64,000 nucleotides of DNA from Halichoerus grypus (GCF_964656455.1 NC_135720.1:110434696-110498695), one strand, 5' to 3'. Shown: positions 24,188-36,509, counted from the stretch's first letter. Numbers and translations are program-made. The notes: generated from the letters alone by a model not told the origin.

Positions 24188-24639
24188 TAAGATAAATCTT
24201 ATATTTCGGTATCAAATGTATCCAATTCATGATAAGCCCTTAGACCAGTCTCTTACCTTCTCTGGGTTTCATTTCTTCTTCTGAACAATGAACAATTATT
24301 CCAGCCCCTCCCCATGCTGTAGGTAAATGAGATCACATCTCTGACAGGAGTGCCTGGTCAGCAGGAGAAATCTGCAGTATCGTTATTGGGCTGTTACTGC
24401 TCTCTTCCAGATTGCACACCACATAATGCTTGTGGCGCCCACAGTCTAGCTGGGCTTCCACTGGCAAAATGATTTAAATGCAGTGGCTTGTTGTGGGCTG
24501 TGCTCAGGGTTCCCTGACATCCTGCGGGCAGGAATCTGGTGGTGGGCTCTTGGCCCATGTGTCTGTGCAGTGGGGTGTTGGATGTCTGAGCCTGAAGTGA
24601 AGAGGGTGGCAGTGGGTTCCGGGAGGGAGGCTTTTGGAC

Positions 24640-25560
24640 GGGAAGCGTCTGGGTGATTATAAGAAGGCAGGTGCTGATTTACCTGTTTGCCAGTTTATTT
24701 TCTTTGGGGGAGGCAGTGTTTCAATTTACGGCATTCCTTGGAGGTTTGACATATCAATTAGATGTTATCGACAGTAATAGAGGGGCAGTTGCTATAAATG
24801 TGAAGTTTTTACTGGTAGGCCATGAAATGACACCCCAAGGGACTGTAACAGCGTGGCGTGATAAATACCGTGTTACCTGCACACAGGCAGAGGGACTGAT
24901 TAATAGGGGAGGATGATTCTATCTGCTGCACTAAAATGTTATTTATTCATTTGCTGTCAATCAAACCTTCTGTTCTAATTGGCTGAAAGGTTAAATCATC
25001 AAGATCTGCTCATAAACCAAGTTAAGGTAGGAAGAAAAGCAGCATTAAATCATAATCAGTAGCTTGTTTATTTACAGCATTATTGCATCTGGGTGACCTT
25101 GGAGAGCCTCTCTCTGCCCTCTAGTTACAGTAGCAGCCCTGAGCTAGGGACTCGCGTGAGTGGAGGTTGCTGGAAGGGAGGAGATGTTCGCCGTGCCTGC
25201 TGGTGCAGCCAGAGTCGGAAGAAGGCAGCGCTCAGTGCGCTGTTGCCTCCGCATAATTAGACCACTGCTCCTCTTGCTGCTGCATTTTTAATGTATGGCT
25301 CACTCTCGTATTGCACGATCCTTGTAAAAGGAAGACTTATTTTCGAAAAGACAAATATATTTCCACAGTAACAGTTTTATAAAGATGTCAGTGAATAAGT
25401 ATAGGCATCATTAAATCACATTTTAAAGGCAGGCTTCTCATTGTGATAAATCTGCATTATCAGGTCTCATTTCTGAAATGAATCATACGTTGTAAAACTT
25501 TATGGGAGTTGAGTAAAAGATCCCTTGTTGACCAGTACAAGTGTATATTGTCAAACCATG
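24640..25560. promoter_or_regulatory. Putative conserved non-coding element cluster
   Basis: Repeat-free, AT-balanced sequence dense in developmental-factor-like words: TTTATTCATTTGCTGTCAAT (PBX/MEIS-like TGTCAAT), CTAATTGGCTG (homeobox/CCAAT), CATAATTAGACC, TGTGATAAATCTGC, TCATTAAATCACAT. No open frame of note. Conservation is inferred from texture only. Confidence 0.45.
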
Positions 25561-27326
25561 CAGAAAGGATAGCTTCAAATCCGTGAAAACGCTGATAGGG
25601 TTACACCCCTTTCTTAGAAGCAGTATATTTCAAGTACAAGCTACTTTGGGGAGGTAAGAAGCTTTTCTCACTGCCAAAGAAGCTTATTCAAAGAAAGCCA
25701 AGAGTAAACTCGCATTCAAAGGATCTCTCTGCTCAGCTTGGTACCGTGAGAACACAGCTTGCTCTTCAGTGGGGCTGGTAAAGGTCAGTAACCCAGAACC
25801 ACAGCGCCGAGGACGGTGAGGCCTGCCCTGACGGGGCGTGCTCACGCTAGGATATGTCCTCACCACACGTACCACCCACGACCCACTCTGGGCTCATGCT
25901 CACTCACCCCACCTCCGCCTTCAGCAGCCCAGCCAGGCAAACACTGCAGCCTAGGAAGTGGACCGCTTTTCCTTTATCTTGATGTTTAACAAATTCACGT
26001 CCACATTATTTATTTGAGTATTTTAACCACAGACAGCCATGTCAAGTCATGAATCACGAATCTGTTATACCATACTACCATATTAAATACTAACGATCTA
26101 CCATATTAAAGATAAATTTCCAAAGAGGGTCTGATTGTCCCCCCTGTGAGATGACAGGGGTGGCTGAATGGCTTCCTCGGTGTTTGAAATTATTTGCGTG
26201 TGTATTTTAGGTCACCATGTCTGTGGAAAGGTGAAACAAATGTTCATTGGTGGCTTGTATGGCAAAAACGGCCGACATTATCTGCTTTTTCATCTTCTAG
26301 TAACTGCTGAGTTCATTTTACTGTAAGAACACACACCCATTTCACGACCACCTGGCCTTACTCATTCTTCGTGAATAGCAAAACTTGTCAGCTGTGTTGT
26401 TCCACAGTCAGGTCGCGTGTGGGGTGCATGACACTTTCCTAGATAGAAGGACAAAATTGGAGCCATTTCTTCAAGTCAGAGAATTAATCAGAAAGATGAA
26501 AGTTGAGAAGCTGGACTTAGGTGGCTAATTCAGTAAGGAGAGACTATTTAAAGAAGAGAATGTGATAAAGTAATGTCCTCATGCTCCTTCCGAAGGAACA
26601 GACTGAGCAGCACTGGAATGCATGTTGCTTCTACTTACTAAACCCTCCACAAAGAGTTAGTCATCAGTAGCTGTCAGTATTAACGAGCCTGGTGCACATC
26701 TGGGTGGGCACTCACAAAAAACCGTACGAGAGAGAGTGGCCTATCTAGAAAGTCGCACACTCCATAAATGGATTGTTTCTCCCCATCAGATAAAATATCA
26801 TGCATCGCTAGAAATTAAATTTCATATGTATAGGAATTAAATATCATATATAACTAGTCATTCAATTTTTGTGCCCAAGAAATATACAATCTGTTGATCA
26901 TTGGGATTGGAGAATAAAGAAAATTAAGACAACCAGTGTTTCTTTTGTGAGGTGGCCCGGTCACGGCTTCATATGGCTCTCCTTGTGAGCTTCTGTCTGT
27001 GCCACACACACTCAGCCTACGGGTTAAAACCCAGGCAGCTGGTGGTAGACATTCCAGATCAGGAAAGTCAGAACCTGGTCATGGGTTCAACCTCCTCCTG
27101 GGTTGGAAGAGAAAAATTGGGAACATCTCTACAGCAGGAAGGGGTAAAAGTCGAGATAAGCAACCCTAGGGGAAGTCTGGCACGTCCAGGGGGTTGTTCT
27201 AGAAACAGCACAGCCTAGAAGCACTTTGGGAGGGGGTCGCAGCTTTGGATGTTGGGGTTCAGAAGTAGACTGTTGGGCTGGAAGGGTTACAGCAGGACCT
27301 TAGGACTTCAGGGAATGAAGGGAATT
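25561..27326. other. Unique intronic sequence
   Basis: No SINE or L1. Short local duplication of ATACCATACTACCATATTAA/CTACCATATTAAAG words at ~26070-26110. No gene is seen. Confidence 0.5.
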
Positions 27327-27518
27327 CAGCAGGGTCAGGGTCAGGGCCATATTTGGTCCATAGCCTGTTTTTATACAGCCTCTGAACCAAATGGTTTCTA
27401 CATCCTTAAAGGGTTGCTTTAAAAAAAAGAAAGAAAGAAAAATATGTGACAGGGAGCTCTGTGGCCTAAAATATTTACTGTCTGGCCCTTTAGAGTAAAA
27501 GTTTGCTGACCCTGGGGG
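27327..27518 (+). mobile_element. hAT-like non-autonomous DNA transposon relic
   Basis: GGGCCATATTTGGTCCATAG at the left, GGCCTAAAATATTTACTGTC and AAAGTTTGCTGACCCTGG at the right resemble an old hAT-type MITE with degenerate inverted termini. An A/GAAA-rich patch interrupts it at ~27420. Confidence 0.6.
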
Positions 27519-27794
27519 TAGACATGGACTTGAGTACAGAATAATTGCTGGCACCAGGGTGTGACAGGCTTGTTGAATGACAGGGAATGAGGTGAGAGCC
27601 AGTTCCTAGGACCCAAGTCCTTGAGAAGAGGATCCAGAGCAGGGCTCACCTTACTGCTGAGTAACTTCCTGTATCCCTTCCTGGCTTGGGGTAGGATGGA
27701 GCTGGGCCCTGGGAGGGGCTGCAGGGAAGGGAGAGTCGGTGGGTCCTGCAGCAGGGACACAGGGAGTCTGGTGGAAGAGGGATTCCTGACATTG

Positions 27795-27955
27795 ATAGTA
27801 ACAGTTTACAGAGTGCTCTCCCAGCACTGCCCGCAGCATAGGCATTTTCTAGGTGTGACAGCAAAGACTCCAGAGATCAAGTGATTACCCACGGCCATCA
27901 AGCTAGTGAGTGGCAGAACCTGGGCCAAAACCTGAATATTGTGACTTCTGGCTGG
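27795..27955 (-). repeat. MIR SINE, antisense
   Basis: CAGTTTACAGAGTGCTCTCC, GATTACCCACGGCCATCAAG, and GCTAGTGAGTGGCAGAACCT in antisense MIR order. Confidence 0.75.
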
Positions 27956-28236
27956 TGGGCTTCCTGCTCCAACACAGTTCCTGTCCCCAAGTAGTGATCC
28001 TTGGCCAGCAAACCTCTTCACCCGACCAGGATACCTATGGAATACTTTGGAAAGCTGGATTTGAAACCTTCCTGCCCACAGCATCCCCTCCCATCAGTCC
28101 CCCATCCTCACTACCACTAAAATTGTCCTCTTAGGTCTTCCTGGTCCTCTTATTCTAAAACTGCCTATGCTTTTTCCGGCTTGCTGCCTTCTACCTAATG
28201 TAACATAGGCTTGTCCTCTTTGTTGCAAAATAGAAC

Positions 28237-28400
28237 AGTGGATCTGAAAGTGAGGGTGAGGGCCCCGGTCCATCAGCATCACCTGGGAACCCATTAGAAA
28301 TGCAAATTCTCAGGCCCCACCCCAGACTCTAGGGCTGGAAGCCGGCAGTCTGTGTTTAACACACCCTCCAGGGGCTGCTGATGAATCTGAGACCCCCTGC
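28237..28400 (+). mobile_element. MER5A-type hAT MITE
   Basis: CAGTGGATCTGAAAGTGAGG, CATCAGCATCACCTGGGAAC, GAAATGCAAATTCTCAGGCC, and CAGTCTGTGTTTAACACACC follow the MER5A consensus closely. Confidence 0.85.
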
Positions 28401-29799
28401 AACAGTGCGTCAGAATGTGCATCAGATTCTGTCATGGACCACACCTCCTCCCTCCCTGTGGGAAGCCCTGCACTAGGGCATGTCTGTGTTCTCTCCAGAA
28501 GGTGGTTGCCGTGTTCTATGCTGGCTGAAGGTGTTAGTGACAGCTATCATACAGGTCGTTGTGTATTGGTTCTGTCATGGGAACCAGTGAGAACTTCACT
28601 GCCGTGGCAAATTCTTCAGACGTTGTCACCAGCTGCTAAGCACCCCTGTACTGGGGGGAGAAGTTGAGGAAGATGGGACATGAACCAGCTACTGTACATA
28701 CAGGGACCCAGATTTGGGAGTGCCAACATCGGAGATTTTCAGAGGGAGCCCGTGTTTCCCGAATGCTGCATTTCTGTGGAATGCATTGTAGTGCATCTAA
28801 CTAGACTCAGTTGCCATAAAAAGAAGGCCGAGACGAGAACTCTCGGAAGAGTTCTGCAGAGCCTGTACCAGACGGCTGGCCCCACATCTACTTGCTAACA
28901 GGGTATTTGGACCCAAAGCTGGGAATCATGATCGTTCCCATGAAGGTTATAAAAATGAAGAAAATGAAAATCATAAAAACAAAGATGGATATCCCCAAGG
29001 TACAGCCCTTGTCCAGTCACGTGCTCTGAGTCAACAAACTGCATGGTGTCAGAGCTGCATTCTTAATTTCGTGTGGTTCCCTTTCATGATGTGTTGTCAT
29101 ATCCAGGAGAGATGGCTCCAAAAGGACACTTGCCACCTTTAGTCATAGAACAAAGCAACGGTCCTTCATAAGGAGTGAAGGGCAAAAATACTGATATCCT
29201 CCCCAGAGCTTTAAAACTGATGTTGAGGGGCCTTCTCCCTGCGGCAGTTTTTAGGCCAGGGCTGGTGTTAGGGTTGGTGGTGGTAGGGTTCTGTTGTTGT
29301 CGTGTTCATCTCCAGTGTGAAGGCTCCTCGGTACCGAGTCCCAGGTCTAGAGTTCCGCTGACTTGATGGAAAAAAACAGCTGAATGACAGAACAGCTGAA
29401 ATTTCATCCATTTCTGCACCTCCCAGCCCACAGCCCTTCAGGACTGCCCAGCGGAACACCAGTGTGATCCTGATGGGGGCAGAGCCGTCACGGAGCAGGG
29501 AGAGGAATAAATCATCTCGCAACTTTAGGAAAATCTACTTTGTGCTTTCACACACTTGGTTGAACTTTTCAAAAATATTGACTAAACAACTTTCCAGCTG
29601 TGATCACCAACAGCTCTAGTTGACAGTCGTTGACAGAAAGCCAATGGGCACGCGCAACGTCTTCTCGTGCTAACGGCCTTCCTTAGCGGCTGTTGAGGAG
29701 ATGAGTGCTGTCCTGGACCCGGAAGAGTGATTCCTGTCCCCCGGTGGCTTTCACTCGAGCATAGGGAAACTGTTTGCTTAGCGAGCCCAGGGGCAGACA
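28401..29799. other. Unique intronic sequence
   Basis: No gene. Purine-rich GAAAATGAAAATCATAAAAA patch at ~28958. No assignable repeat. Confidence 0.5.
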
Positions 29800-30060
29800 C
29801 GAAGCCTGCCTGTACATCTCCGTCACTCCGAGGGTGTTTTATGTTCCGATCTCCAGGAACACAAATAATATTCTTTCTAAGCTGCTCCAAAATACAACTG
29901 ATAGAAAATATCATGGAAAAGGTGAATTGCCAGACAGTAAGCCCTCATGACCGAGGGCTTATTCCTAAAATGATGACAAATTTATTGCACACATTCACTG
30001 CTGGCTTTCTGAGATTAATAGCTGATCTATCTGATTTTAAAGGCTGACAATGGAATCAGA
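29800..30060. promoter_or_regulatory. Putative conserved non-coding element with hairpin
   Basis: Repeat-free block including ACAACTGATAGAAAATATCA and AATGATGACAAATTTATTGC. A perfect 9-bp inverted repeat TAAGCCCTC/GAGGGCTTA (29938-29946; 29953-29961) sits around a 6-nt loop. Function unknown; conservation is inferred. Confidence 0.4.
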
Positions 30061-30699
30061 AAGAGTTACTGGTCAGTTTTCTCACCCATCCCCTTCATCC
30101 AGCAACCTTCCTCCCCACAAAATAATACAGAAAAATAAGCTGATTTAGCTTTAGCAGCAGTCTTACAGTATTTTATTGCAAGAGATTTCCATATGCCAAG
30201 GATAACTTTTAACCTTGTTGAATGCAGTCTGACTTCTTGGCATCTTCCTTCAACTCTGCAAAACCCTCAGGGCAGGGGACTAGCACAGCGAATAACTATG
30301 GGTAGATTGAAACACAACCTGAAAGGAAGCCATATTTTTGTGCGTGTCTCCTGGCTGCTTGTTTACTATGAAGGAGTAAAGAAGTCATTGTTTGATGTCT
30401 TAGCCTTGGGGCATGAATAAAATTCAAAGCAGGTGTTAGGAAATGCACTGCTTCACATCTTGGGCCTGGGCACACACACGTACACACACCTGTGTACACA
30501 CGAAACCTAGGTTTACAAAATACAGGGAGGGAATCTCTGAGGCTGCTGGCCTGAGGGGAATCCGGATTCATCACAGAAAGCGAGATGCCTCCCATGCGTT
30601 TCGCTCTTATCATTTTGATTCTGACTTGGCTCCTCGGGCTAATTAAAATGATCTGACCAGACCTCCTGGCCTGCCAGACCTCCCAGCACCCTCCTTGCC

Positions 30700-31440
30700 C
30701 AGCTAAATCCCCCTTCCCATCTTGGCGTCTGATTTTTGTGTCATAAATTATCTAAAGTATTTAACCTAATTTACGTGCTTAACACATGCCCTGGTTGTCT
30801 CCTGCCCCGTTGCATTGGCCACCATGCTTGGTGAGCTCACAGGGAGCCACCCACTGGCAGCCTGGCTGCAGGCACTGAGATGAGCAGAGCAGGGTCACCG
30901 AGGGGGGGTCTTGCTGGCCGGCATGCGGGCATGAGCCCTGGGACGCCTTCGTGACTTAGAGCCAAGGGCCCGCCTGCAACAGAGCACGCACCCAGAAATC
31001 CATTGACAAGTTGAGTGGGGCGGGGTGGTGACTTTTTATCAAGAAAGTGTTTGAAAAGAGAGAGAAATTATTTTTTTTAAGTTCCACTTTTTTATTAACA
31101 GAAAATGTCCCAGAAGAAAGACTGTTACGTGCACCATACCACCTTACATCAGCTTTAATTGTGTTGAATGCTGCAATTTATGCAAATTCGAGAAGGGGCC
31201 TTTATGGGGCCTGCCAGAAACACTTGTCACCTTTTTATTGCAGAACTATCAGAGATTCCAGTGTGTTCAGTGGCTCGAGGCTAATCTTGGGCGGCTCCGT
31301 GCAAAGAGCGATTGTTTTCATCATAGAGAAACATTTTTTTGTACTCTGGAAATTTTTAAAGCTCTCCCCAGTGCCCCCAATTTCTTACCTGTTCAGCTGC
31401 AAATATCAGGCCCTTAATGGTTAGAGAGGGAGAGTCTATT
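30700..31440. promoter_or_regulatory. Putative conserved non-coding block
   Basis: Two repeat-free AT-rich stretches, GTGTCATAAATTATCTAAAG (~30738-30790) and GCTTTAATTGTGTTGAATGC through TTTATGCAAATTCGAG (~31140-31300, with an octamer-like ATGCAAAT), separated by a GC-rich patch. No coding frame is convincing. Confidence 0.4.
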
Positions 31441-33800
31441 TTTAAGTTTTCACTGAATATCTCCCCGGTGTTAGGTGCTGAATGTATTTGGCATGTCATC
31501 AGATCTGGAATACCCGCAGGAGCTTAGTGTAATTTTTAGTTATGAAATCGGTCAGATTTGATTCAGAGAATGTCTGGCAGCCCTTCTGGAGGGCCACTGG
31601 CTTGCTTAGGTGTGTGTATTGCAGTGGGTTTCTGAGGTAGGGTCAGGGGTTTTGTTCTGCACAGGCATTTGGCGTGAATTTCCATAAAAGCAGCCGTTTT
31701 TAAAAACCTGAAATTCAGGGCCATTTAGTCCTCATTGTGTTCTAAATCCTTTCAGTATTTAAGACACTAGGAAATGAAATTGCCAAATTCTTAACATTTG
31801 AAAATTGGCTCCTGCCCAGGCGTGGTCCTCACATTTCCAGCGCGCATCTCCGAGGGAGTGTGCTTCTGGGGAGAGACGGAGGCGACGCATTGGACAGTCA
31901 CGCAGAGCGAAGGAGGAGCGGCGCTCTCCCCAGAGGCAACAGCCTTTTCAGAGCAGGCCTACTCTCCTTACAGGCTGAAAGGAGCCACTCGTGTCATTAA
32001 ATCAATAATTCTGTGGAGCATTGGACTTGCCGGGGACAGGGAATCCTCTGGGGAAGAGCAAACTGAATGTGTCCTCGCCCGCACCAGCCTCTAGAGCTAC
32101 CTGCTGGCAGAAAGTGTGGCCAGGCTGCCCACCCTTCCATCCATCCAGGGGAGGCCTAGACCCAGGTGGTTGTTATATTCCAGGCAAATTTCAGCAGAAT
32201 TCCCCAGCACCTGAGCTGGGCACCAAGCAGTCAAAAGTAGGACCAGCCCTACCGAACAATATGGAGCAAGTCGGAGTATTTGGAGCCAGGGCAGGGCCCT
32301 GAGGGAGAAGTGTGTCCCCTCACACCCACCACAGGCCTGGCCTAAAGTAGTCCAGTCTCTTCTGGACAGGAACTTCACAGCACATGAAAGCTCAGCCCCA
32401 GGCAGATCATTCTCCCCAGCTGCCCTAACTTAGAGAGGTGAAGGGCCCGGAACCTAGGCCATAGGTGGAGAACCCTTCCACCCGCCCCACCTCCGAGGGA
32501 GGGCCACTCCTGGTCTCCTCTGTAACATCACCTAGGACAGGACTCCACAGCCTCTCCGAGTCACCACGTTGATGTTTCTGATTTCTCTGGTGGGCCAAGA
32601 ATTACTGCTCGGTTGCCAGAATCAGCATGTTGCTGATATCCCTTCTGCACGTGGACCAGTAGTGGGCCCAGTCACATCAGAAGGGTCAGTTGGTGGACTC
32701 AACACACTGATAGCAAAGGGTTAGTCTAGACTGCTCTGCCTGGCTCCTGAAGTCTGGTCTGAGTCTTTATTTCCAGAGTAATTTTTAGTTAGGAATTTTG
32801 GTCTCCCAGACAGGTGGCAGCAAGAGTCCCTATATCTGTTAACTACAGGAACACTCCTCTGTTCAACCTCTTCCTGTCTGTCCCTCACCAGTGCGGGGAC
32901 TACTCGGTGGTATTTATTCTTCAAAGGGAAAAAAAGGGTTTTTGTCTCTGATATGGACCTAGAACCATACGAATAATGAATTTGTCTGAAGAAGATGAAT
33001 TAACTGACCTTAAGCTAATGGCTAATCCTTTGATATCAAGCAAGGTGAATTTTTTGTACAAAATCTTATATTGATTGGAGCCTTTGAGAATTCCAAGGAA
33101 ATGGACAGAACCTGGAGTGTTTGGGAGTAAGGACTTCCCATCTCCACGCTGTGTCTTGTGAATTGGTTTGTTGAAGTTCTTGTAGGCTCTGGATCTCTAA
33201 ACTTTGAGCAGGATTATCTTGGATAGTAGGTATTTCGAAACCCATTTCTTATTCCCTTGTGTTCAAAAATCTTAGTGGTGTGAACTTGGTAACATAAAAT
33301 CCTCCTACCTAAAATGCTCAGCTGTGTCTGGCTTCACCAGAAAAACTAACAAAGCCTCTGAAGAATATGTTGTGCTCTCAGTGGGGAGGGGAGTTATTGG
33401 GGCAGGAGCTCGGATGGCAAGTGACCCAGTTGGTGTTTGGGAGGGTCCATCGGGACTCCAGACGCTGTAGCAGTAGGCTTGAGACACACTTTCCCTTGGA
33501 AGAGCCCCACGTTTCCCTCCCATACGTGATGGGCTCTTGGAGGAGGCAGATAATAGGCAAGGGTAAAGGTCATTAATTTTAAGATCCAAGTGTGACAGAA
33601 ACCCTATTAGAAAGAACACATCTCTTCAAAAGACTTCCCAGACATTTAGAACTGTTTCAACTGAATTTAAATTTGTGAGGGAAACCATTAAACCTTGGAA
33701 GAAAGAAATGCCAGACCAAGAGGGTGCTTTTAGACACTAATTTGATTGACCAGGCCTCCCCTGTTGCTATACCACACAAAAGCTCTTGCCCAGATGCAAC
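31441..33800. other. Unique intronic sequence
   Basis: Free of SINEs and L1s. No recognisable coding segment; several short overlapping frames at 31798-32378 and 33305-33619 lack motifs. Confidence 0.5.
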
Positions 33801-33808
33801 CGTGCGCG

Positions 33809-33841
<33 letters not shown>
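33801..33841 (+). repeat. (CG/TG)-(CA)n alternating tract, 41 bp
   Basis: Uninterrupted alternation starting CGTGCGCGTGCGCG and continuing as CA repeat to 33841. Z-DNA-prone; likely polymorphic. Confidence 0.95.
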
Positions 33842-33949
33842 CAACTCCCACCACCAGTTGTGTACAAACATGAATACAGAGGCAGGAAGAAACATGAATT
33901 TTCTTTTTTTTTTCTGCATGATACTCAAATTCATTGCGTTTCTAGCACA

Positions 33950-34200
33950 GCTGCTGCAAGAGAGAAAAGCACTTGGCCCCAGAGTCTGTTTATGTGTTTG
34001 AGCCGAGAAAGCGATTTTTGTTGCAAGGAGCTCTAAGTGAGACAGACAGAGTCAGAGAATAAGAGAGAGAGATAATTATCTAAATTATGTTCGTGCTATT
34101 ATCGAAGACGAATATAGTTAAAATGTAATTAAATATGACGGGCTAGCAGGATGTAAGCCAAGCTTTGGAATGCTAATCATCAATTACGGCATCCCCTTAG
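33950..34200. promoter_or_regulatory. Putative conserved non-coding element, AT-rich
   Basis: AATTATCTAAATTATGTTCG, AATGTAATTAAATATGACGG, and GCTAATCATCAATTACGGCA hold many TAAT/ATTA homeodomain cores in ~140 bp, with no repeat identity. The regulatory role is inferred. Confidence 0.4.
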
Positions 34201-34714
34201 GGGAATCAAGGAGCGCTCAGTGGCAGGGAGTGGATGGCACCAGAGTGGGAGTGGGGGACTTGGGGTTGGGGAGCTGGGTGAGATGCAGAGTATTAAAACA
34301 GCCCCTCTCCCCTCTGCTCCCACACATGCTCTTTTGAACACTCTACGAATGTCCCCAGGAACGAACTTTCCTGTGGCTGCCACAGGGTTAGAAGCTTTCA
34401 GTTCAGCTCTTACAAGGAGCTGGCGGGAGGGTCCTGACCTTTTCTTTGAGAGGAAACTCCTCTAAAAGGGAAAATTATGCTATGAGCAGGGAAGGTAACA
34501 CCAAAACCGGCTCATGTTAGAGCAGCAAATACAAGGGCATTCACCAGAGCAGCCAGAAAGCATAAAATGCCCATATAGGTCCAGAAATCTCGGAGGCAGG
34601 AGGAACCTAGGGGACTGCTGATCTGGACTGTAGTTAGGACAGTGGATGACACACGTCTGTCCCAGCAGGCTGCTCCCCACCCCACCATCCCCAGCCAGGG
34701 TAAGGGCTCCACCC

Positions 34715-34865
34715 CTGCTATACACTGAAATCCCCTGTGGAGTTTAAACAGGACTCATGCAGGGCCCACCCCCAGAGATTCTGAGTTTAACTGGCCTGCG
34801 GCGTGGCCTGGGAGTGGGAATGTTTAGAAGCTCCCCAGAATAACCTTCTACAAACCGTAGCCAAG
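34715..34865. mobile_element. hAT-Charlie-type MITE (MER3/MER20-like)
   Basis: CACTGAAATCCCCTGTGGAG, GCCCACCCCCAGAGATTCTG, GGCGTGGCCTGGGAGTGGGA, and AAGCTCCCCAGAATAACC match this MITE class; the exact family is not assigned. Confidence 0.6.
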
Positions 34866-34972
34866 GGGAGGGCAAGCAGCAGCCCCTGAAGACTGTGTCC
34901 GCTGTTCTGTCCTTCCACAAACCTGTTGTACCAGTCTCAAGGCCAAGAAGAGAACTGTGTAAGAAAATCGAT

Positions 34973-35085
34973 TTTTTTTAAAAGATGTTATTTCTGAGTA
35001 ATCTCCACACCGAAGCTGGGGCTTGAACTCACAACCCCAAGATCAAGAGTTGCAAGCTCCACCGATGGAGCCAGGCAGGTGCCCC
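34973..35085 (-). repeat. Short carnivore tRNA-like SINE, antisense, diverged
   Basis: T-run, GTTATTTCTGAGTAATCTCC, GGGGCTTGAACTCAC, and GGAGCCAGGCAGGTGCCCC. Same short subfamily as the copy at 15551 but more diverged. Flanks are weakly repeated (GATTTTT). Confidence 0.9.
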
Positions 35086-35639
35086 AGATTTTTGTTGTTG
35101 TTCTTAATGAAACGTGATTTGTATATCTTTGCTGGTGCTAGGTTCCCATAGAATTTCGAGGTGGTATGATTCCCGCACAAGAGTTCATTTGTTCCATTTA
35201 GCACGGTCTGAACTCTCTCTAAGGCTGGGATAGAAACCTGGCCACCTCCTTGGGCGGGCCAGGTGGGTGATGTGAGCGAGCAAAGCAGACCAGGGTAGGC
35301 TCCAGGGAGATGGAGACCACCAGAAGGTCGATGGCCTGGGTCTGTCTCATTCACCTCAGCTGTAGACAGTGTTGTCTCTGCAGAAAAGGACCCAAGGATG
35401 CCAGATCTTCAGGTTTTCAAGAGAAACCTGTTTGTATTTTTATGTGAAATCTCCTAATTTTTAAGTGGGATCTAACTCAAATTTTTAAAAATACTCAGTA
35501 AACCAGCAAAAATATGTCTTCTGAGCCTCCCCTGGGTGACCTTTGATCTCAGGAAGCATTTGGCTGATCAGCGTGTGACTAAATGGTCACCACTCCCCGG
35601 GGCTCCTTGCAATCTGTTTTCCTGCCACCTCAGTGGGAC

Positions 35640-35735
35640 CTGCAGTCAGGTTCCACTAACTTGGCAGTGTTTTTCCTCAGCCTGGCATGTAGAGGGCTCT
35701 CTGTAAATAGTTGTTGAATGGAGAGACAGACAGGG
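35640..35735 (+). repeat. L2 3'-end fragment, sense
   Basis: CTCAGCCTGGCATGTAGAGG and CTGTAAATAGTTGTTGAATG are the L2 terminal words. Confidence 0.55.
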
Positions 35736-36509
35736 TAAATGGAGCAAGCCCAGAATTCCCTGGAAGTTGGGGCAGCTATAAAATCCAGTTAAGCGTTGTG
35801 CAAGACAAAAGAACTTCCTCCCAGGTTGCCAGATCCGACCTGCACCGCACTGAGGCTTTCCTTCAGACCGGGGTCAGAGGTCTGGGGACCAGGGAGCTCT
35901 TTGGAAGGGGTTAATCAGGGTCTGGGCTGCCCCTGCCTCTCTGCTGCGTAGGATGCGGGGTCACTCTGCCTCTGGGGCCAGGGAGGTGGGCCCAGCATGT
36001 GCCAGGTTGGGAGCCGCTGGGGAAAGACACGCAGGGCCCCGCTTAGGGCCTATTACAACTCGGGATTCCCGCCTCACCCAGTGCTGTGGGCGATGGTCCC
36101 GAGCGCGGTTTTAGATACGATGAAAAAGATGGCGCTCGGGTCCTTGGCCTGTCGCAGCTGCGGGGCAGACAGAACAGCGCTCTCCGAGGGACGGCGGGCA
36201 GCTGGGGGGTCCGTGTGAGGGGCGCACGCATAAAGAACTGCCAGAGGGATCTTCAGGGGAGTCTGGAGGCTCACTCAAGGCCTCCGATACCTGTCGCATC
36301 TCAGTGCCACACAGCTCCAGAGGGCGCCGCTGTCCCCGCAGGAGCTCGGGGGATAGGGGACAGCCTTTCATGTTCCCTTCCTCTGCGAGAATCTTTTCCG
36401 AAGGCTCCTGTTTGCCTCCCAGCCCTGCTCCCAAAGGCTGTAAATAAATCTGCTCCCCGCACATATCCTTTCCATTACTCGTCACCATAGGCCTGTCTCC
36501 TTCTCTGGC
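35736..36509. other. GC-rich intronic patch with CpGs
   Basis: CpG density rises at ~36000-36360 (GCGCGGTTTTAGATACGATG, GACGGCGGGCAGC, AGGGCGCCGCTGTCCCCGC). Open frames in at least four phases are GC artefacts; no product is recognised. A small CpG island is possible. Confidence 0.4.
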
